The notes: generated by a model not told the origin, from the letters alone. Positions 38,001 through 47,406 are shown, counted from the stretch's first letter. The stretch: 64,000 nt of DNA from Allomuricauda sp. TMED12 (GCA_002167435.2 NHBR02000147.1:1-64000), one strand, 5' to 3'. Numbers and translations are program-made.

Positions 38001-38167
38001 CCGAACCCAAAGTGACAGAAGGTGCCAAAGAGCTGTTTAGGGACAATATGGCCGAATGGAAAACTTTTGAAGATGAGAAAAATGCCATCGTGGGCAGTGG
38101 CATGGCAGCATATAACGAAATGTTCAAAGCATTGGACATCCCCGCCATTATTTTAACAGGAGAGTAA
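35018..38167 (+). CDS. Secreted sortilin/VPS10-like Asp-box (BNR) beta-propeller protein
   Basis: 1049 residues, GTG start, signal peptide ending in MDAQ. At least ten Asp-box motifs (S/T-x-D-x-G-x-T-W) are visible along residues 60-700: TDDGVTW, TDAGKTW, TNGGVTW, TDGGTTW, IDGGKTF, NNGGMSW, KDGGYSW, KNGGESW, TDYGQTW and DDGQHW, forming one or two propellers as in sortilin-type glycosyl-hydrolase-like proteins. A C-terminal helical part ([19 protein letters not shown]) follows. It is a common large exoprotein of Bacteroidota; enzymatic activity is not established. The pentapeptide gene overlaps its stop by 1 nt. Confidence 0.85.
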   Translation: MKLRPLLLCAMLLALHPMDAQRRSKKSDQPSIVVNDSLFPGLKWRNIGPFRGGRSVTSTGVVGQPHTFYMGNTGGGIWKTTDDGVTWKNISDGFLKTGTVGDIAVSESNPNIVIAGMGEHAARGVMTSMGDGVYKSTDAGKTWKHIGLDHTRHISDVIIHPTNPDIIFIAAQGAQYGPSEDRGIYRSTNGGVTWEKVLYVDNITGASSLSMDMNNPLILYAAMWQHERTPWTITSGGASSGFYKSTDGGTTWDKMEKGLPKEFGKSGISVSRANSDVVYAVLEAEGEKGGVYKSTDAGKTWKQTNKNRINIARSWYYMEIFADTQDENIVYVLNAPVTKSIDGGKTFTPVPTPHGDNHDLWIHPDNNRVMINSNDGGANVSNNGGMSWSSQQYQPTSQFYRVITDNLVPYNVYGGQQDNSSVAIASRTRDRGIDWKDWYAVAGCESAYLAFDPDNPEVVYGGCYQGIIEKWVKASREAKPIKEYPELGLGNIPKDFKFRYNWNAPIISSPHDRNTIYHAGNVVFRTKDGGYSWDVISPDLTKNEIEKQGPGSGPYTNEAAGGENYNTIMYLVESQHEEGVLYAGSDDGLVHITKNGGESWENITPPNIKEGIINSIEVSPHDPATAYITLMRYKSMDLNTYIFKTTDYGQTWTKITNGIDGEHTFARVVREDKKQKGLLYAGTETGLYISLDDGQHWQPLQLNLPVVPINDLIIQDNDLVAATAGRAFWILDDLGAIQNSLTPASSLQIVTPKPSYRIFNGSSDQYVPGLGQNPKSGVTFDYYLPKKLDSTELKLEVLSGGKVIRSYTNQAPKDFKSWPGGPSKPKILPTAKGYNRFTWDFYRESSPAIENVFGFDGYGSSRVAPGTYTLRLTMGDETVETNATVLADPLIDASPADYAEQQSYLTRIDETLVNMHKAVNQMRTAKSQLKKYKELLKDNESAKELLEKGDTLLERINTWEENLIQPKQKTFQDVVNFSSKLNADFMHLRGFIDVAEPKVTEGAKELFRDNMAEWKTFEDEKNAIVGSGMAAYNEMFKALDIPAIILTGE

Positions 38168-38739
38168 TGACAGCGTCCTTTTGGTTAGATCAGGAGTTCA
38201 CAAAACAGGATTATTCGCAAAATAAATTGCCCAAGGGCGATTACGAAAATTGCCGTTTTGTGGACTGCCTTTTCTCCAAGGGGCTTTTGGACAACCAGAA
38301 TTTTGTGGAATGCACTTTTGAAGGATGTGATTTCACGAATGCCAATATTGCTCACACCATTTTTAACGATGTAACCTTTGAGGATTGCAAAATGGTAGGG
38401 CTTCAGTTTGAAACCTGTAACCAGTTATTGTTATCCCTAAAATTTATTAGGTGCAATCTATCCGTAGCATCATTTATCGGAATGAATCTGCCGGGCATCC
38501 AATTCCACGATTGTAAGCTCCATCAAACCGACTATACCGATGCGCACTTGAAACAGGCTAAGTTCCCAAATTGTGATTTTGAAAACGCGATATTTGAGAA
38601 CACCCATCTTGAACTAGCTGATTTTACTTCAGCCATAAATTTCAACATAGATCCATCCATCAACCAAGTGAAGAAAACCCATTTTAGTAAGGGTGGATTA
38701 ATTGGTTTATTAAAAAAGTATGATATTGTGGTGACCTAA
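38167..38739 (+). CDS. Pentapeptide-repeat protein (Qnr/MfpA-like)
   Basis: 190 residues. A right-handed quadrilateral beta-helix is predicted from recurring five-residue units with central Phe/Leu (CRFVDC, CTFEGCDFTNANI, NFDVTFEDC-like, CNLSVASFIG, ADFTSAINF). The spacing and the C-terminal helix IDPSINQVKKTHFSKGGLIG match Qnr/MfpA topoisomerase-protecting proteins. Whether it protects gyrase is not shown. The ATG overlaps the previous stop (TAATG), so it is translated with the large exoprotein gene, an odd pairing. Confidence 0.82.
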   Translation: MTASFWLDQEFTKQDYSQNKLPKGDYENCRFVDCLFSKGLLDNQNFVECTFEGCDFTNANIAHTIFNDVTFEDCKMVGLQFETCNQLLLSLKFIRCNLSVASFIGMNLPGIQFHDCKLHQTDYTDAHLKQAKFPNCDFENAIFENTHLELADFTSAINFNIDPSINQVKKTHFSKGGLIGLLKKYDIVVT

Positions 38740-38748
38740 TCTTATCCT

Positions 38749-39102
38749 ATGTCCGAAAGAAAATGCCTGGTATGCGGCGAAAAACTATTGGGCCGCATCG
38801 ACCAAAAATACTGTTCCGACCATTGCAGGAATGCATATAACAATCTACTAAATAGAGACAGTAAGAACTTGGTGCGCAACATTAACAACAAGCTCCGCAA
38901 AAACTATAGAATACTTGATAGTTTTCCACTCAAAGATGGAAAAACAAAAACAACCAAAATGAGATTGTTGGACAAGGGATTCGATTTTGAATACATCACC
39001 AACCTATACACCACAAAAAAAGGTAGCAAATATTACTTTGTCTACGATTTAGGATACTTACCGCTCGACAATGATTATTACATGATCGTAAAAAGGGAAT
39101 AA
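38749..39102 (+). CDS. Zinc-ribbon small protein (DUF2116-like)
   Basis: 117 residues. The N-terminus carries a treble-clef-like zinc site: CLVCGEKLLGRIDQKYCSDHC (two C-x-x-C / C-x-x-x-C pairs). The rest is basic and beta-rich, ending in DYYMIVKRE. Such proteins are common in Flavobacteriaceae without assigned role; nucleic acid binding is possible. Close behind the pentapeptide gene (9 nt). Confidence 0.75.
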   Translation: MSERKCLVCGEKLLGRIDQKYCSDHCRNAYNNLLNRDSKNLVRNINNKLRKNYRILDSFPLKDGKTKTTKMRLLDKGFDFEYITNLYTTKKGSKYYFVYDLGYLPLDNDYYMIVKRE

Positions 39103-39103
39103 A

Positions 39104-39574
39104 TTATTTCCAGCTATGGGAAGTTAGTTTTAGAGCCGCAATCACAACATCTTTTCTACTTATCTGCCCTACCAAAATATCGTTTTTCATTACGGGCAAC
39201 CTGCGTCTGTTGTGTCTATCAAAAACACCGGCAACATCGAAAATTGACATATCGTGCGGAACAGTTTCCACGTTTTTGGTCATGAATCTTTCAACACTTT
39301 TATCTAAAATGGGTTGGTTAAAGTATCGACTCTCGGAAATCTGCTTCATACAATCTGCCTCTGAAACGATTCCGACCAAAAAACCATTGTTGTCCAAAAC
39401 GGGTCCACCGGAGATGTGGTGCTTGGCAAAAGTCTCCATCACTTCCAAAATGGATTGGTCTGGAGAAAAGGTAATCAGTTTTTTGGTCATATAATCCTCC
39501 ACCAAAATAGGGGCGTTGTATTTCTTCTTGTTCTCCTCCTTGCTTCGTACGCCTTGAAAACTCTTGATTGCCAT
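39104..39574 (-). CDS. CBS-domain pair protein
   Basis: 156 residues from the chosen ATG. Two CBS modules: YMTKKLITFSPDQSILEVMETF ... GGPVLDNNGFLVGIVSEAD, and RFMTKNVETVPHDMSIFDVAGVF ... RLPVMKNDILVGQISRKDV. CBS pairs usually bind adenosyl nucleotides and regulate other proteins. An in-frame ATG far upstream (39673) would add 33 residues not seen in such proteins. Convergent with the zinc-ribbon gene. Confidence 0.85.
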   Translation of the reverse strand: MAIKSFQGVRSKEENKKKYNAPILVEDYMTKKLITFSPDQSILEVMETFAKHHISGGPVLDNNGFLVGIVSEADCMKQISESRYFNQPILDKSVERFMTKNVETVPHDMSIFDVAGVFDRHNRRRLPVMKNDILVGQISRKDVVIAALKLTSHSWK

Positions 39575-39696
39575 ATGGTTAGATTTTAAAGTTGAATAAT
39601 AAATATAGCTTTTTTTAGCGAATAACCTAATTTTAACCATCAAAATATGAGAACCTTTCATAATTTCATACATTTAAGTTTCAACAATGCTGAACT

Positions 39697-41967
39697 ATGA
39701 AATTTTCCCGAACCCTTGCCCTTATTCTGCTTTTTATTGCTGTGTATTGGAGTTTCAAATCTCTAATGCCTGTTTATAAAGCCAACAAAGATGTCTCAAC
39801 GGTTTCCTTTTCTACCGATAGGGCATTGGAGCACGTTAAAGAATTATCCAAAGAACCACATGCCGTTGGTTTCCCCGGGCATGAAAGAGTCAAAAGCTAT
39901 ATTATTTCCGAACTGAAAAAAATGGGTTTGGAAACAACTACACAAGAAGGGTATACTGCAGGGGATTGGGGAAATCTTAGTAAAGCAACCAATATATTAG
40001 CCAGAATTAAGGGAACCAGCAACAGAAAAGCACTCCTTTTACTTTCCCATTACGACAGTAGTCCACACTCATCCTACGGAGCTAGTGATGCAGGCAGCGG
40101 TGTGGCGACTATTTTAGAAGGGGTTCGAGCATTTTTGAGTGCGAACAAGACTCCTAAAAATGATATTATTATCCTTATTACCGATGCTGAGGAGCTTGGA
40201 CTCAACGGAGCTGACCTCTTTGTAAAAAACCATCCATGGGCCAAAGATGTAGGACTCGCCCTAAATTTTGAAGCCCGCGGCAGTGGAGGCCCAAGCTATA
40301 TGCTCATTGAAACCAATAGAGGAAACGGCACTTTAATCAAAGAGTTTACCAAAGCCAGCCCGAAATATCCGGTGGCAAATTCGCTCGCTTATAGCATTTA
40401 CAAGATGCTCCCTAACGATACCGACCTTACCGTTTTTAGAGAGGATGGGGATATCGAAGGTTTCAACTTTGCGTTTATCGACGACCATTATGATTATCAT
40501 ACCGCTTTGGACACATACGAACGACTGGACCGTAACACCTTGGCACATCAAGGGAGTTATTTAATGCCACTGCTCCGTTATTTTAGCGATGCTGACCTAA
40601 ACAACCTAAAAAGCTTGAACGACTATGTGTATTTCAACATGCCATTCTTTAAGCTTGTCTCATACCCTTTTGAATGGATTTGGCCCATGTTCGGTATTGC
40701 CGTTTTAGCATTTGTACTGTTGCTGTTTACAGGGTTTAAGAAAGGAAAGCTTAATACAAAAGATATTTTCAAAGGTTTTGTACCGATCCTTATTACCTTA
40801 ATCGTAAACGGAGTTGCAGGATATTTTTGTTGGAATATCATTACTTGGTGGTATCCCGGATTTAAAGATATACTACACGGATTTACGTACAACGGACACA
40901 CCTACATTATCGTTTATGTAATGTTCTCTTTGTTTGTTTGTTTTTACACCTATAATAAATTTAGAAAAACCAACACACCCAACCTATTGGTCGCACCCAT
41001 CTTTATTTGGTTGCTTATCTGCGGATTGGTAGCAGCATATTTAAAAGGAGCTGCCTTTTTTATTGTTCCATTATTTGGTTTGTTGGCCGCTTTTTTGGTG
41101 ACCATCAATCAGGAAAAACCCAATCCTTTTCTGATGGTGTTTTTGGCATTGCCCGCCGTGCTTATCTATTCGCCATTTATTAACATGTTCCCTGTTGGCC
41201 TTGGCTTAAAAATGATGGTGGCCGCAACAGTCTTTACAACATTGCTTTTCTTCTTGGTGCTTCCCTTTTTTGGTCAGTTAAAAACTAAGGGGAGATTAGC
41301 ATATTTATTTTTGTTCCTCTTCTTTGCATTCGGAATAACCAGCCATATCCAATCCGATTTTAATGAAGAAAGGCCAAAACCAAGCAGCTTATTATACATT
41401 TTTAATGCAGATACCGATTCCACGCATTGGGCTACCTACGATAACGTATTGATTGATTGGAACGACCAGTTTTTAGGGGATGAAAAAAGAAAACCCGAAA
41501 CTGAGACCATTTCCAGCAAATACCGTACAAATTTGAACTACGTGGCCGATGCACCCAAAAAAGATATTCCATTACCCTACATTGATACCGTGCTGGATAC
41601 CATCATCGGAGATAACAGGATGATTGAACTGTGCATAACTCCAAAAAGGGATGTGAACCGTCTTGAAGTGTTTACTAATCCTATTGATATGAAGTCCGCC
41701 AAGGTAAATCAGATTGAATTATCTTCCTACTTCCTCCAAAACCGAAGGAGCAAATTGGTAACTCACTATATCACCAACAATGATTTTACGGAGTTGCAAC
41801 TGGAGTTTCCAAAAGATTCCGTTTTGGAGCTTACCCTATATGAAGCTTCCAATAACCTTTTGACCCATCCGGATTTTAGCATTCCAGAACGGCCAAAAAA
41901 TAGTATTCCGATGCCTTTTGTGCTAAATGATGCTATATTGACCATAAAAACTCTACGATTTGACTAA
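39697..41967 (+). CDS. Membrane-anchored M28 family peptidase
   Basis: 756 residues. An N-terminal transmembrane helix (LALILLFIAVYWSF) precedes the peptidase domain: LLSHYDSSPHSSYGASDAGSG (His, Asp), LITDAEELGLNGADLF (Glu-Glu), LNFEARGSGGPS, and DDHYDYHTALDTYERLD (last His). Then come eight or so membrane spans (about 330-560) and a soluble C-terminal part. Probably an aminopeptidase facing the periplasm. Its end overlaps the next gene by 8 nt. Confidence 0.88.
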   Translation: MKFSRTLALILLFIAVYWSFKSLMPVYKANKDVSTVSFSTDRALEHVKELSKEPHAVGFPGHERVKSYIISELKKMGLETTTQEGYTAGDWGNLSKATNILARIKGTSNRKALLLLSHYDSSPHSSYGASDAGSGVATILEGVRAFLSANKTPKNDIIILITDAEELGLNGADLFVKNHPWAKDVGLALNFEARGSGGPSYMLIETNRGNGTLIKEFTKASPKYPVANSLAYSIYKMLPNDTDLTVFREDGDIEGFNFAFIDDHYDYHTALDTYERLDRNTLAHQGSYLMPLLRYFSDADLNNLKSLNDYVYFNMPFFKLVSYPFEWIWPMFGIAVLAFVLLLFTGFKKGKLNTKDIFKGFVPILITLIVNGVAGYFCWNIITWWYPGFKDILHGFTYNGHTYIIVYVMFSLFVCFYTYNKFRKTNTPNLLVAPIFIWLLICGLVAAYLKGAAFFIVPLFGLLAAFLVTINQEKPNPFLMVFLALPAVLIYSPFINMFPVGLGLKMMVAATVFTTLLFFLVLPFFGQLKTKGRLAYLFLFLFFAFGITSHIQSDFNEERPKPSSLLYIFNADTDSTHWATYDNVLIDWNDQFLGDEKRKPETETISSKYRTNLNYVADAPKKDIPLPYIDTVLDTIIGDNRMIELCITPKRDVNRLEVFTNPIDMKSAKVNQIELSSYFLQNRRSKLVTHYITNNDFTELQLEFPKDSVLELTLYEASNNLLTHPDFSIPERPKNSIPMPFVLNDAILTIKTLRFD

Positions 41968-42769
41968 AAGCATAGGAATACTGGGTTGTGGATGGTTAGG
42001 ACTGCCCTTAGCCAAAAAACTGATTGAAAAAGGATACAGTGTTAAGGGAACAACAACATCTGCAAACAAATTGGATGTTTTGCAAAAGGAGGGAATCACT
42101 CCTTATCAAATAAGCCTGTCGGAAGATGGAATCCAAGGTAATATTGGAGAATTTCTATCCAATATCGAAATCTTGATCATCAATGTACCACCCAAACTTA
42201 GGGGCAAGCATACGGAGAGTTTTGTGGAAAAGATGAAATTCTTGGTTGCGGAAATCAAAAAAAGCACGGTCGCTTATGTCATTTTTGTAAGTAGTACAGC
42301 GGTTTACGGAAATACCGAGGGAGAAGTCTCGGAAGATTCTCCATTGGAACCTGCGACGGAATCGGGCAAACAATTGGTGGAATGCGAAAAGATCTTACGG
42401 AATGAAGAAAGCTTCAAAACTACCATAATCCGTTTTGGTGGTTTGATTGGTCCTGATAGACATCCTGTGACCACCCTGTCTGGCCGAGAGCATCTCAGCA
42501 ATGGAAATCATCCCATCAACTTGATTCACCTCGATGACTGTATTCATATGATTCTAACCATTTTGGAGCAAAGCTATTGGGGAGAAATTTTCAACGGGGT
42601 ATATCCTCATCACCCCAAAAAGCAGGTATATTATTTTGAAGAAGCGCAAAAAAGAGGATTACCCACCCCTTCGTACAAAACAGAATCCTCCCCAAAAAAG
42701 GGCAAGATAGTTTTGAGTAAAAATTTCTTGGATAAAAACCAGAGTTTTACCACACCTATAATTTCCTGA
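41960..42769 (+). CDS. NAD-dependent epimerase/dehydratase (YeeZ-like SDR)
   Basis: 269 residues, TTG start, 8 nt overlap with the peptidase gene. Rossmann motif GILGCGWLGLPLAKKL at the start; VSSTAVYGNTEGEVSEDSP gives the catalytic Ser/Tyr region, and IRFGGLIGPDRHP the sugar-binding region. Similar proteins are annotated as putative nucleoside-diphosphate-sugar epimerases. The actual substrate is unknown. Confidence 0.8.
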   Translation: MTKSIGILGCGWLGLPLAKKLIEKGYSVKGTTTSANKLDVLQKEGITPYQISLSEDGIQGNIGEFLSNIEILIINVPPKLRGKHTESFVEKMKFLVAEIKKSTVAYVIFVSSTAVYGNTEGEVSEDSPLEPATESGKQLVECEKILRNEESFKTTIIRFGGLIGPDRHPVTTLSGREHLSNGNHPINLIHLDDCIHMILTILEQSYWGEIFNGVYPHHPKKQVYYFEEAQKRGLPTPSYKTESSPKKGKIVLSKNFLDKNQSFTTPIIS

Positions 42770-42822
42770 AACCCCAATGATTACTTATCGAATTCTTAAC
42801 AGCTTGGTTGGGATTATTTTGT

Positions 42823-42830
42823 TAGATTTG
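42823..42830 (+). promoter_or_regulatory. -7 element (TAGATTTG)
   Basis: A full TAnnTTTG match, 20 nt before the ATG of the TPR protein gene at 42851. A TTG at 42804-42806 gives a 16-nt spacer. Confidence 0.55.
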
Positions 42831-42850
42831 GCGCACTAAATGGAAAATCA

Positions 42851-43549
42851 ATGAAAAAGACTGTACTCTTATTGCTCCTGTTCGTGGGCTTTAGCGGTAT
42901 TTCGCAAACCAACAATGAGCTTTTGAAACACTACAATGCTTATTATAAGGAAATGCGTTTACAAGGAGATGTAAACGGTGTGATAGGTGCTTTGACGCAT
43001 TTGAACGTTTTGGCTCCATCTAAAGAAAGAAGGGACACCTTGGCTTTTGTTTACATGAACAATGGTCAGCACATGCAGGCACTAAACACCATAGGTGTAG
43101 AGAAAAACACAAATGACTCCGACCTTGCTGTGCAGATAAAGGCCTTTTCGTTAAAAGCATTGAACCAACCTAAAAGGGCATTGGAACATTTTGAAGAACT
43201 ATATTCTCGAAATCCATCTCCTTACCTAGCTTACGAAATGGCTGATCTTAAAATTCAAACAGGAGATATGAATGGTGCCACCACCAACATTGAATATGGC
43301 ATAGCGAATGCAACCGATGAAATGAAATATGCTTTTTATGAGAGGCAACAACCTTATGAGGTCTCCCTAAAAGCTGCTTTTTATCATTTAAAAGGTTTAG
43401 CGGATTTTAACATGGACAAAGAAAATATTGATGCTGCGATTGCTTCTATAGATGAAGCACTTAAAATTGCCCCAAATTTCAACTTGGCAAGCTTGAGCAA
43501 GCAGGCTTTGGAGTCTAGAAAAGAAACCGCAGAAGAAGATAAAAATTAA
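42851..43549 (+). CDS. Secreted TPR-like protein
   Basis: 232 residues. Signal peptide MKKTVLLLLLFVGFSGISQ. Helical repeats with TPR spacing are seen: DTLAFVYMNNGQHMQALNTI, QIKAFSLKALNQPKRALEHF, and YHLKGLADFNMDKENIDAAI. Probably a periplasmic protein-protein interaction module. No specific partner is indicated by the neighbours. Confidence 0.75.
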   Translation: MKKTVLLLLLFVGFSGISQTNNELLKHYNAYYKEMRLQGDVNGVIGALTHLNVLAPSKERRDTLAFVYMNNGQHMQALNTIGVEKNTNDSDLAVQIKAFSLKALNQPKRALEHFEELYSRNPSPYLAYEMADLKIQTGDMNGATTNIEYGIANATDEMKYAFYERQQPYEVSLKAAFYHLKGLADFNMDKENIDAAIASIDEALKIAPNFNLASLSKQALESRKETAEEDKN

Positions 43550-43550
43550 G

Positions 43551-44054
43551 TTATTGCTTATTCTTTTTTAGTTCCTGAAGCAATGCATTATCCTTTTCTT
43601 CCTTTATTTGGATAAGTTCGTCCACGTTTTCGTTGGGCACTGCAATTGATAATACATAATGGGCAATTTTCCATTGCCCATTTACTTTTTTCAAGACCCC
43701 CGAACCCCGACAAATCTTCATTTGGGTGTCCAGCAGTTCATCAAACCAAGCAAAGGTTCCTGATTCATTCAAATAGATGTTGCGCTGCACTGCAGTAAAG
43801 CTCCACGCCTTCCCTTTATCAAAATAAGGTTTGGAAAAAGATCTAAACTCGTCATTCTGCCAATTCTCCATGGCATCGGTTCCCAAAAACACCCCGTCTT
43901 TTGTCATTTTTTCAAAATAGGCTTCAAAATCCGCATTGGCCGCGGCCAAATGCCATCCGTCCAATACTTCATTGATTTTTTGTTTTTCCATGTTTTGGGC
44001 ACAAATGACCATGGAAACCAAAAATAACCCCCATACTAGAATATTACGCTTCAT
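43551..44054 (-). CDS. SnoaL-like (nuclear transport factor 2 family) secreted protein
   Basis: 167 residues. Signal peptide MKRNILVWGLFLVSMVICAQ. The NTF2-like fold is visible in LDGWHLAAANADFEAYFEKM, DGVFLGTDAMENW, and GSGVLKKVNGQWKIAHYVLS. DUF4440/SnoaL members are often hypothetical or isomerase-like. It overlaps the upstream lipoprotein gene by 11 nt, so they are translated together. Confidence 0.82.
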   Translation of the reverse strand: MKRNILVWGLFLVSMVICAQNMEKQKINEVLDGWHLAAANADFEAYFEKMTKDGVFLGTDAMENWQNDEFRSFSKPYFDKGKAWSFTAVQRNIYLNESGTFAWFDELLDTQMKICRGSGVLKKVNGQWKIAHYVLSIAVPNENVDELIQIKEEKDNALLQELKKNKQ

Positions 44055-44541
44055 CTAAAATCAATTTTTTATCCAATTGGCTGTTCATGATAACATTCAA
44101 CTGCTTACGCATGTTGTTGTATGCTTCCAAGGCCTCCACAATGGGCTGGGTAGTTGGCTGATTCTCCTGAATACTTGCTTTCGCTTTATACAAAAACGTA
44201 CGCAGAACTCTTTGCCTACTTTTTATCTGAAAAGTGTCGAACAATTCCGGATATATTCCATCGGCCATTTTTTTCTCTTTTTCAATAAGGTCATCAATGG
44301 CCAACGCTAAATCTTCGTTATTGGTTGCTTTGTAGAGCACATCTATACTGGCATTAAAATCTTTGAATTCTCGCCAGTCATCAACAATAGCTGCTGCATC
44401 CGGGTTTATCTCAATTCTATCCGGCATTTTCTGATAATTGAACTCCAAATTCTGATTTTCAACTACAGCAGTAGCTTTTTCAACTTTTTTACAAGCTCCC
44501 AAAATGGAGAGAGAAATAAGTATGCCTAACAATTTTTGCAT
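44044..44541 (-). CDS. Hypothetical lipoprotein
   Basis: 165 residues. Signal peptide with a lipobox LGAC (Cys about residue 17). The mature chain is helical (EFKDFNASIDVLYKATNNEDLALAIDDLI). No family recognised. Overlaps the SnoaL gene, divergent from threonine dehydrogenase. Confidence 0.65.
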   Translation of the reverse strand: MQKLLGILISLSILGACKKVEKATAVVENQNLEFNYQKMPDRIEINPDAAAIVDDWREFKDFNASIDVLYKATNNEDLALAIDDLIEKEKKMADGIYPELFDTFQIKSRQRVLRTFLYKAKASIQENQPTTQPIVEALEAYNNMRKQLNVIMNSQLDKKLILDEA

Positions 44542-44569
44542 AGGCGAATGTACAAATTTTAATAAAGGG

Positions 44570-44577
44570 TATCTTTG
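44570..44577 (+). promoter_or_regulatory. -7 element of threonine dehydrogenase (TATCTTTG)
   Basis: A perfect TAnnTTTG match, 28 nt before the ATG at 44606. It falls after the in-frame ATG at 44504, so it supports the later start. Confidence 0.55.
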
Positions 44578-44605
44578 CCATCAAACTAAATTAACTTCGA
44601 TTTTA

Positions 44606-45547
44606 ATGCACAAACCAATTTTAATAATCGGCGCATGCGGGCAAATAGGAACCGAACTAACCTTTGAACTCAGAAATAAATACGGGGCTGAAAATGTAAT
44701 AGCCAGTGACATTCGCGAAGGTGGAGAAGCATTGATGCAGTCTGGTCCGTTTGAACTTATGGATGCCACCGACTATTCAGCTGTAGAGGATGTAGTAATG
44801 CATTACGAAATTGATGAGGTTTATTTAATGGCAGCTATGCTGAGCGCCACGGCAGAGAAATTCCCTATGCGTGCATGGAATCTTAATATGAATTCACTTT
44901 TTAATGTGCTCAATTTGGCCAAGGAAAAGAAAATATCCAAAATTTTTTGGCCTTCAAGCATTGCTGTTTTTGGTCCCAACACCCCAAAAAAAGATACCCC
45001 TCAGAACACTATAATGGAACCTAGCACGGTTTACGGCATAAGTAAACAATCCGGGGAAAGGTGGTGTGAGTATTACCACAAAAAATACGGGGTCGATGTT
45101 AGAAGTGTTCGTTATCCTGGGTTGATAAGCTGGAAAACCATGCCCGGAGGAGGTACAACGGACTACGCAGTTGAAATTTACCATGCAGCACTAAAAAAAG
45201 GTTCCTATGAATGCTTTTTGGATAATAACACGGAACTTCCAATGATGTATATGGATGATGCCATTAGAGCCACCATTAACTTAATGGACAGTCCTTCAGA
45301 AAATATAAAGGTGAGGTCTTCATATAATTTGGCGGGTATGAATTTTACCCCGGAACAAATGGCTGAAAGCATTGCCAAACACATTCCCGACTTTAAAATA
45401 AGCTACGCACCAGATTTTAGGCAGGAAATTGCGGATTCCTGGCCGAGCAGTATCGATGATTCTGCCGCAAGAAAGGAATGGGGATGGAAACCTAGATTTG
45501 ATTTGGACCAGACCACCAATGAAATGCTTGAAAATTTAAAGGAATAG
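44606..45547 (+). CDS. L-threonine 3-dehydrogenase, SDR type
   Basis: 313 residues. Oxidises L-threonine to 2-amino-3-ketobutyrate with NAD. Rossmann start MHKPILIIGACGQIGTEL, then EVYLMAAMLSATAEKFP, WPSSIAVFGP (Ser), STVYGISKQSGE (Tyr-x-x-x-Lys) and VRYPGLISWKTMPGGGTTDY, all as in the short-chain type known from Bacteroidota. An upstream in-frame ATG (44504) lies before the promoter-like element. A glycine C-acetyltransferase (kbl) gene is not nearby. Confidence 0.9.
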   Translation: MHKPILIIGACGQIGTELTFELRNKYGAENVIASDIREGGEALMQSGPFELMDATDYSAVEDVVMHYEIDEVYLMAAMLSATAEKFPMRAWNLNMNSLFNVLNLAKEKKISKIFWPSSIAVFGPNTPKKDTPQNTIMEPSTVYGISKQSGERWCEYYHKKYGVDVRSVRYPGLISWKTMPGGGTTDYAVEIYHAALKKGSYECFLDNNTELPMMYMDDAIRATINLMDSPSENIKVRSSYNLAGMNFTPEQMAESIAKHIPDFKISYAPDFRQEIADSWPSSIDDSAARKEWGWKPRFDLDQTTNEMLENLKE

Positions 45548-45551
45548 GGGA

Positions 45552-45869
45552 TCAGTCCTCGTCTTCCTCTTCGGGTTCAGAAAAGTCTTCGTCGTCCTCA
45601 GGGGTTTTTTCAAAATCTTCGGAGTCAAAATCATCTTCGTCATCTTCATCGAAGTCAGCCATGGTACGTTCCAGCTTAGAGCTGATTTTCACAAGGTATT
45701 TGGTATCCTCGGTGGAGACTTCCACAGCTTCTATGGATTCGCCTTTTAAGTTTTTGAAGTTGATTACATCATCATCTCCATATCCATCAGGATATTTCTC
45801 CACCAAAAGTTTAAGCACCTCTGAGGTCAATTTTTTGTAGTCAACAATTACGCGTTTGAGGTTATTCAT
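45552..45869 (-). CDS. Small acidic-tailed protein, conserved in Flavobacteriaceae (inferred)
   Basis: 105 residues from the chosen ATG. The first 60 residues form a compact domain (MNNLKRVIVDYKKLTSEVLK, ESIEAVEVSTEDTKYLVKIS); the last 45 are almost all Asp and Glu. The same layout is, to my memory, seen in flavobacterial proteins sometimes mislabelled DNA primase. Function unknown. The frame continues upstream to 46070, but that part runs through a tRNA-like fragment and is not used. Confidence 0.7.
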   Translation of the reverse strand: MNNLKRVIVDYKKLTSEVLKLLVEKYPDGYGDDDVINFKNLKGESIEAVEVSTEDTKYLVKISSKLERTMADFDEDDEDDFDSEDFEKTPEDDEDFSEPEEEDED

Positions 45870-46025
45870 GATGTTGTGGTTAACTCCTTGCTCCAACGAG
45901 AGCAAATGTGATTGTTTTGAAAATTTATAAAAAAAATCTTGGGTTGTCAAAATTGGGGCGATTTTATCGACCAAAAATGATGGAAATTTGAAGACATCCT
46001 TAAAAAAGTATAGGGAAGATTGAGA

Positions 46026-46054
46026 AAAAAGTAGCCTTGGCAAGAATCGAACTT
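46026..46054. repeat. Left copy of a tRNA-Arg 3'-end direct repeat (attL-like)
   Basis: 29 nt matching 52253-52281 with two differences (TT for CC), covering the 3' half of the acceptor and T arm of tRNA-Arg plus its flank (AAAAAGTAGCC then GGCAAGAATCGAACTT). No anticodon arm follows. The rest of 45870-46398 holds no recognisable gene, only AT-rich sequence. Confidence 0.7.
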
Positions 46055-46398
46055 TTCTCCCGAGCCCCATATTTATTGAGGTTTCTGCTTTTTGATTTGA
46101 CTTTCGTCATATCAAATATTATCAAACAGACTTGAACCTTTGATTTTGAAATTAAAGCTTTTGGTATCAGTAAAGGAAATAACATGACAATCCTCATATA
46201 AACATTTAGGCAATTTGCTTTTGATTAACCCAAATTAATCTTTTCACAACACTCTTACCCTTTACATAATGCTTTTTGGAATTTCCTTAATCACAAGGGT
46301 TTATCCAGAATTCTATTTTAGCCTCCAAAGAATTTATATACAAACCATTATCAATCACAAACTGTATTGTCTCATGGGCAATCCATACAATTTTAATT

Positions 46399-47406
46399 AT
46401 GACATTAATGCAACGATTGTATTCCTTGACTCCCGACTTGTACAAAAAAATGGGCAAGGTTATACTGCCATTCGGGATAGTGATATTTATGTATCCTGCA
46501 GTATCCCTAAAAGCACAAACTCCATCTGATGGATTAATGATGCCTTCCAAAAACATCTGTGTTCTATTTTCTTACGATATGGGCACTTTTGACCGCTATT
46601 GGGAAGGTTCATATCTCCGTTCCAACGAAACAATTGCTACGGTAGACCGAAATATGGTATTGCCCATGGCTGCCATTGGTATTCTGGACAACCTAAATTT
46701 TTATGTGAGTTTACCTTACGTCAGCACTGAATCCTCCGAACCCAACGGAGGGTATTTTACTGGTGCTAGAGGTTTTCAGGATATCGGTTTTGCCCTAAAA
46801 TACCGACCTATTAGAACAGAATTGGGTCCTGGTCGAGTTTCCTTTCTCGGAACGGCAGGGTTTTCAACTCCATTGACCAATTATCTGTCCGATTACAGAC
46901 CTTACAGTATCGGTGCGGGGGCACCAGAGTTTTCGCTAAGGGCTATTGGTCAGTATGAATTAAAAAATCAACTTTATTTCCGCGCCTCAGCGGCACATCT
47001 TTGGCGTGGTTATACCGAAGCGGAACGTGACTATTATTATAATGATGGTAGTTATTACACTGCATGGATGGATGTTCCCAATGCGTGGACCTTTGAAACC
47101 ATTCTCGGAAAATGGTTGTTCGATACCTCTTTGAAACTGGAATTGAGCTACTCAAACCTTACATCAACAAGTGGCGATGACATTAGGGCCTATAACGCAG
47201 CCCAACCGACTAACAAAGTTGAAGTTGATCGAATCGGTTTTTCCGCACAGTACTATTTTAAATCTATTAAAGGATTAGGAGTGGTAGCCTACCACAATCG
47301 TGTCGTGAATGGACGAAACACGCCTAAAATGAGTAACACCGGCTTTGGACTGACCTATCAATTCAATGTAATCAAAAAACAAACTGATGAAGAAAATGCG
47401 CAATAA
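46399..47406 (+). CDS. Outer-membrane beta-barrel (MetA-pathway/transporter-like)
   Basis: 335 residues. Signal region with a hydrophobic stretch VILPFGIVIFMYPAVSLKAQ; an alternative start at the Met before it (46450) is possible. The mature chain alternates short beta strands (LNFYVSLPYVST, IGFALKYRPI, YFRASAAHLWRGYTEAER), like proteins of the phenol-degradation meta-pathway outer-membrane family. Its end overlaps the next gene by 20 nt, so the two are co-translated. First gene of the islet. Confidence 0.65.
   Translation: MTLMQRLYSLTPDLYKKMGKVILPFGIVIFMYPAVSLKAQTPSDGLMMPSKNICVLFSYDMGTFDRYWEGSYLRSNETIATVDRNMVLPMAAIGILDNLNFYVSLPYVSTESSEPNGGYFTGARGFQDIGFALKYRPIRTELGPGRVSFLGTAGFSTPLTNYLSDYRPYSIGAGAPEFSLRAIGQYELKNQLYFRASAAHLWRGYTEAERDYYYNDGSYYTAWMDVPNAWTFETILGKWLFDTSLKLELSYSNLTSTSGDDIRAYNAAQPTNKVEVDRIGFSAQYYFKSIKGLGVVAYHNRVVNGRNTPKMSNTGFGLTYQFNVIKKQTDEENAQ

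Noticed and set aside
46000-46197. 65-codon frame on the minus strand, possible integrase remnant next to the left tRNA repeat
   Set aside because: No recombinase motif could be seen, and part of it is translated from the tRNA-like repeat itself.
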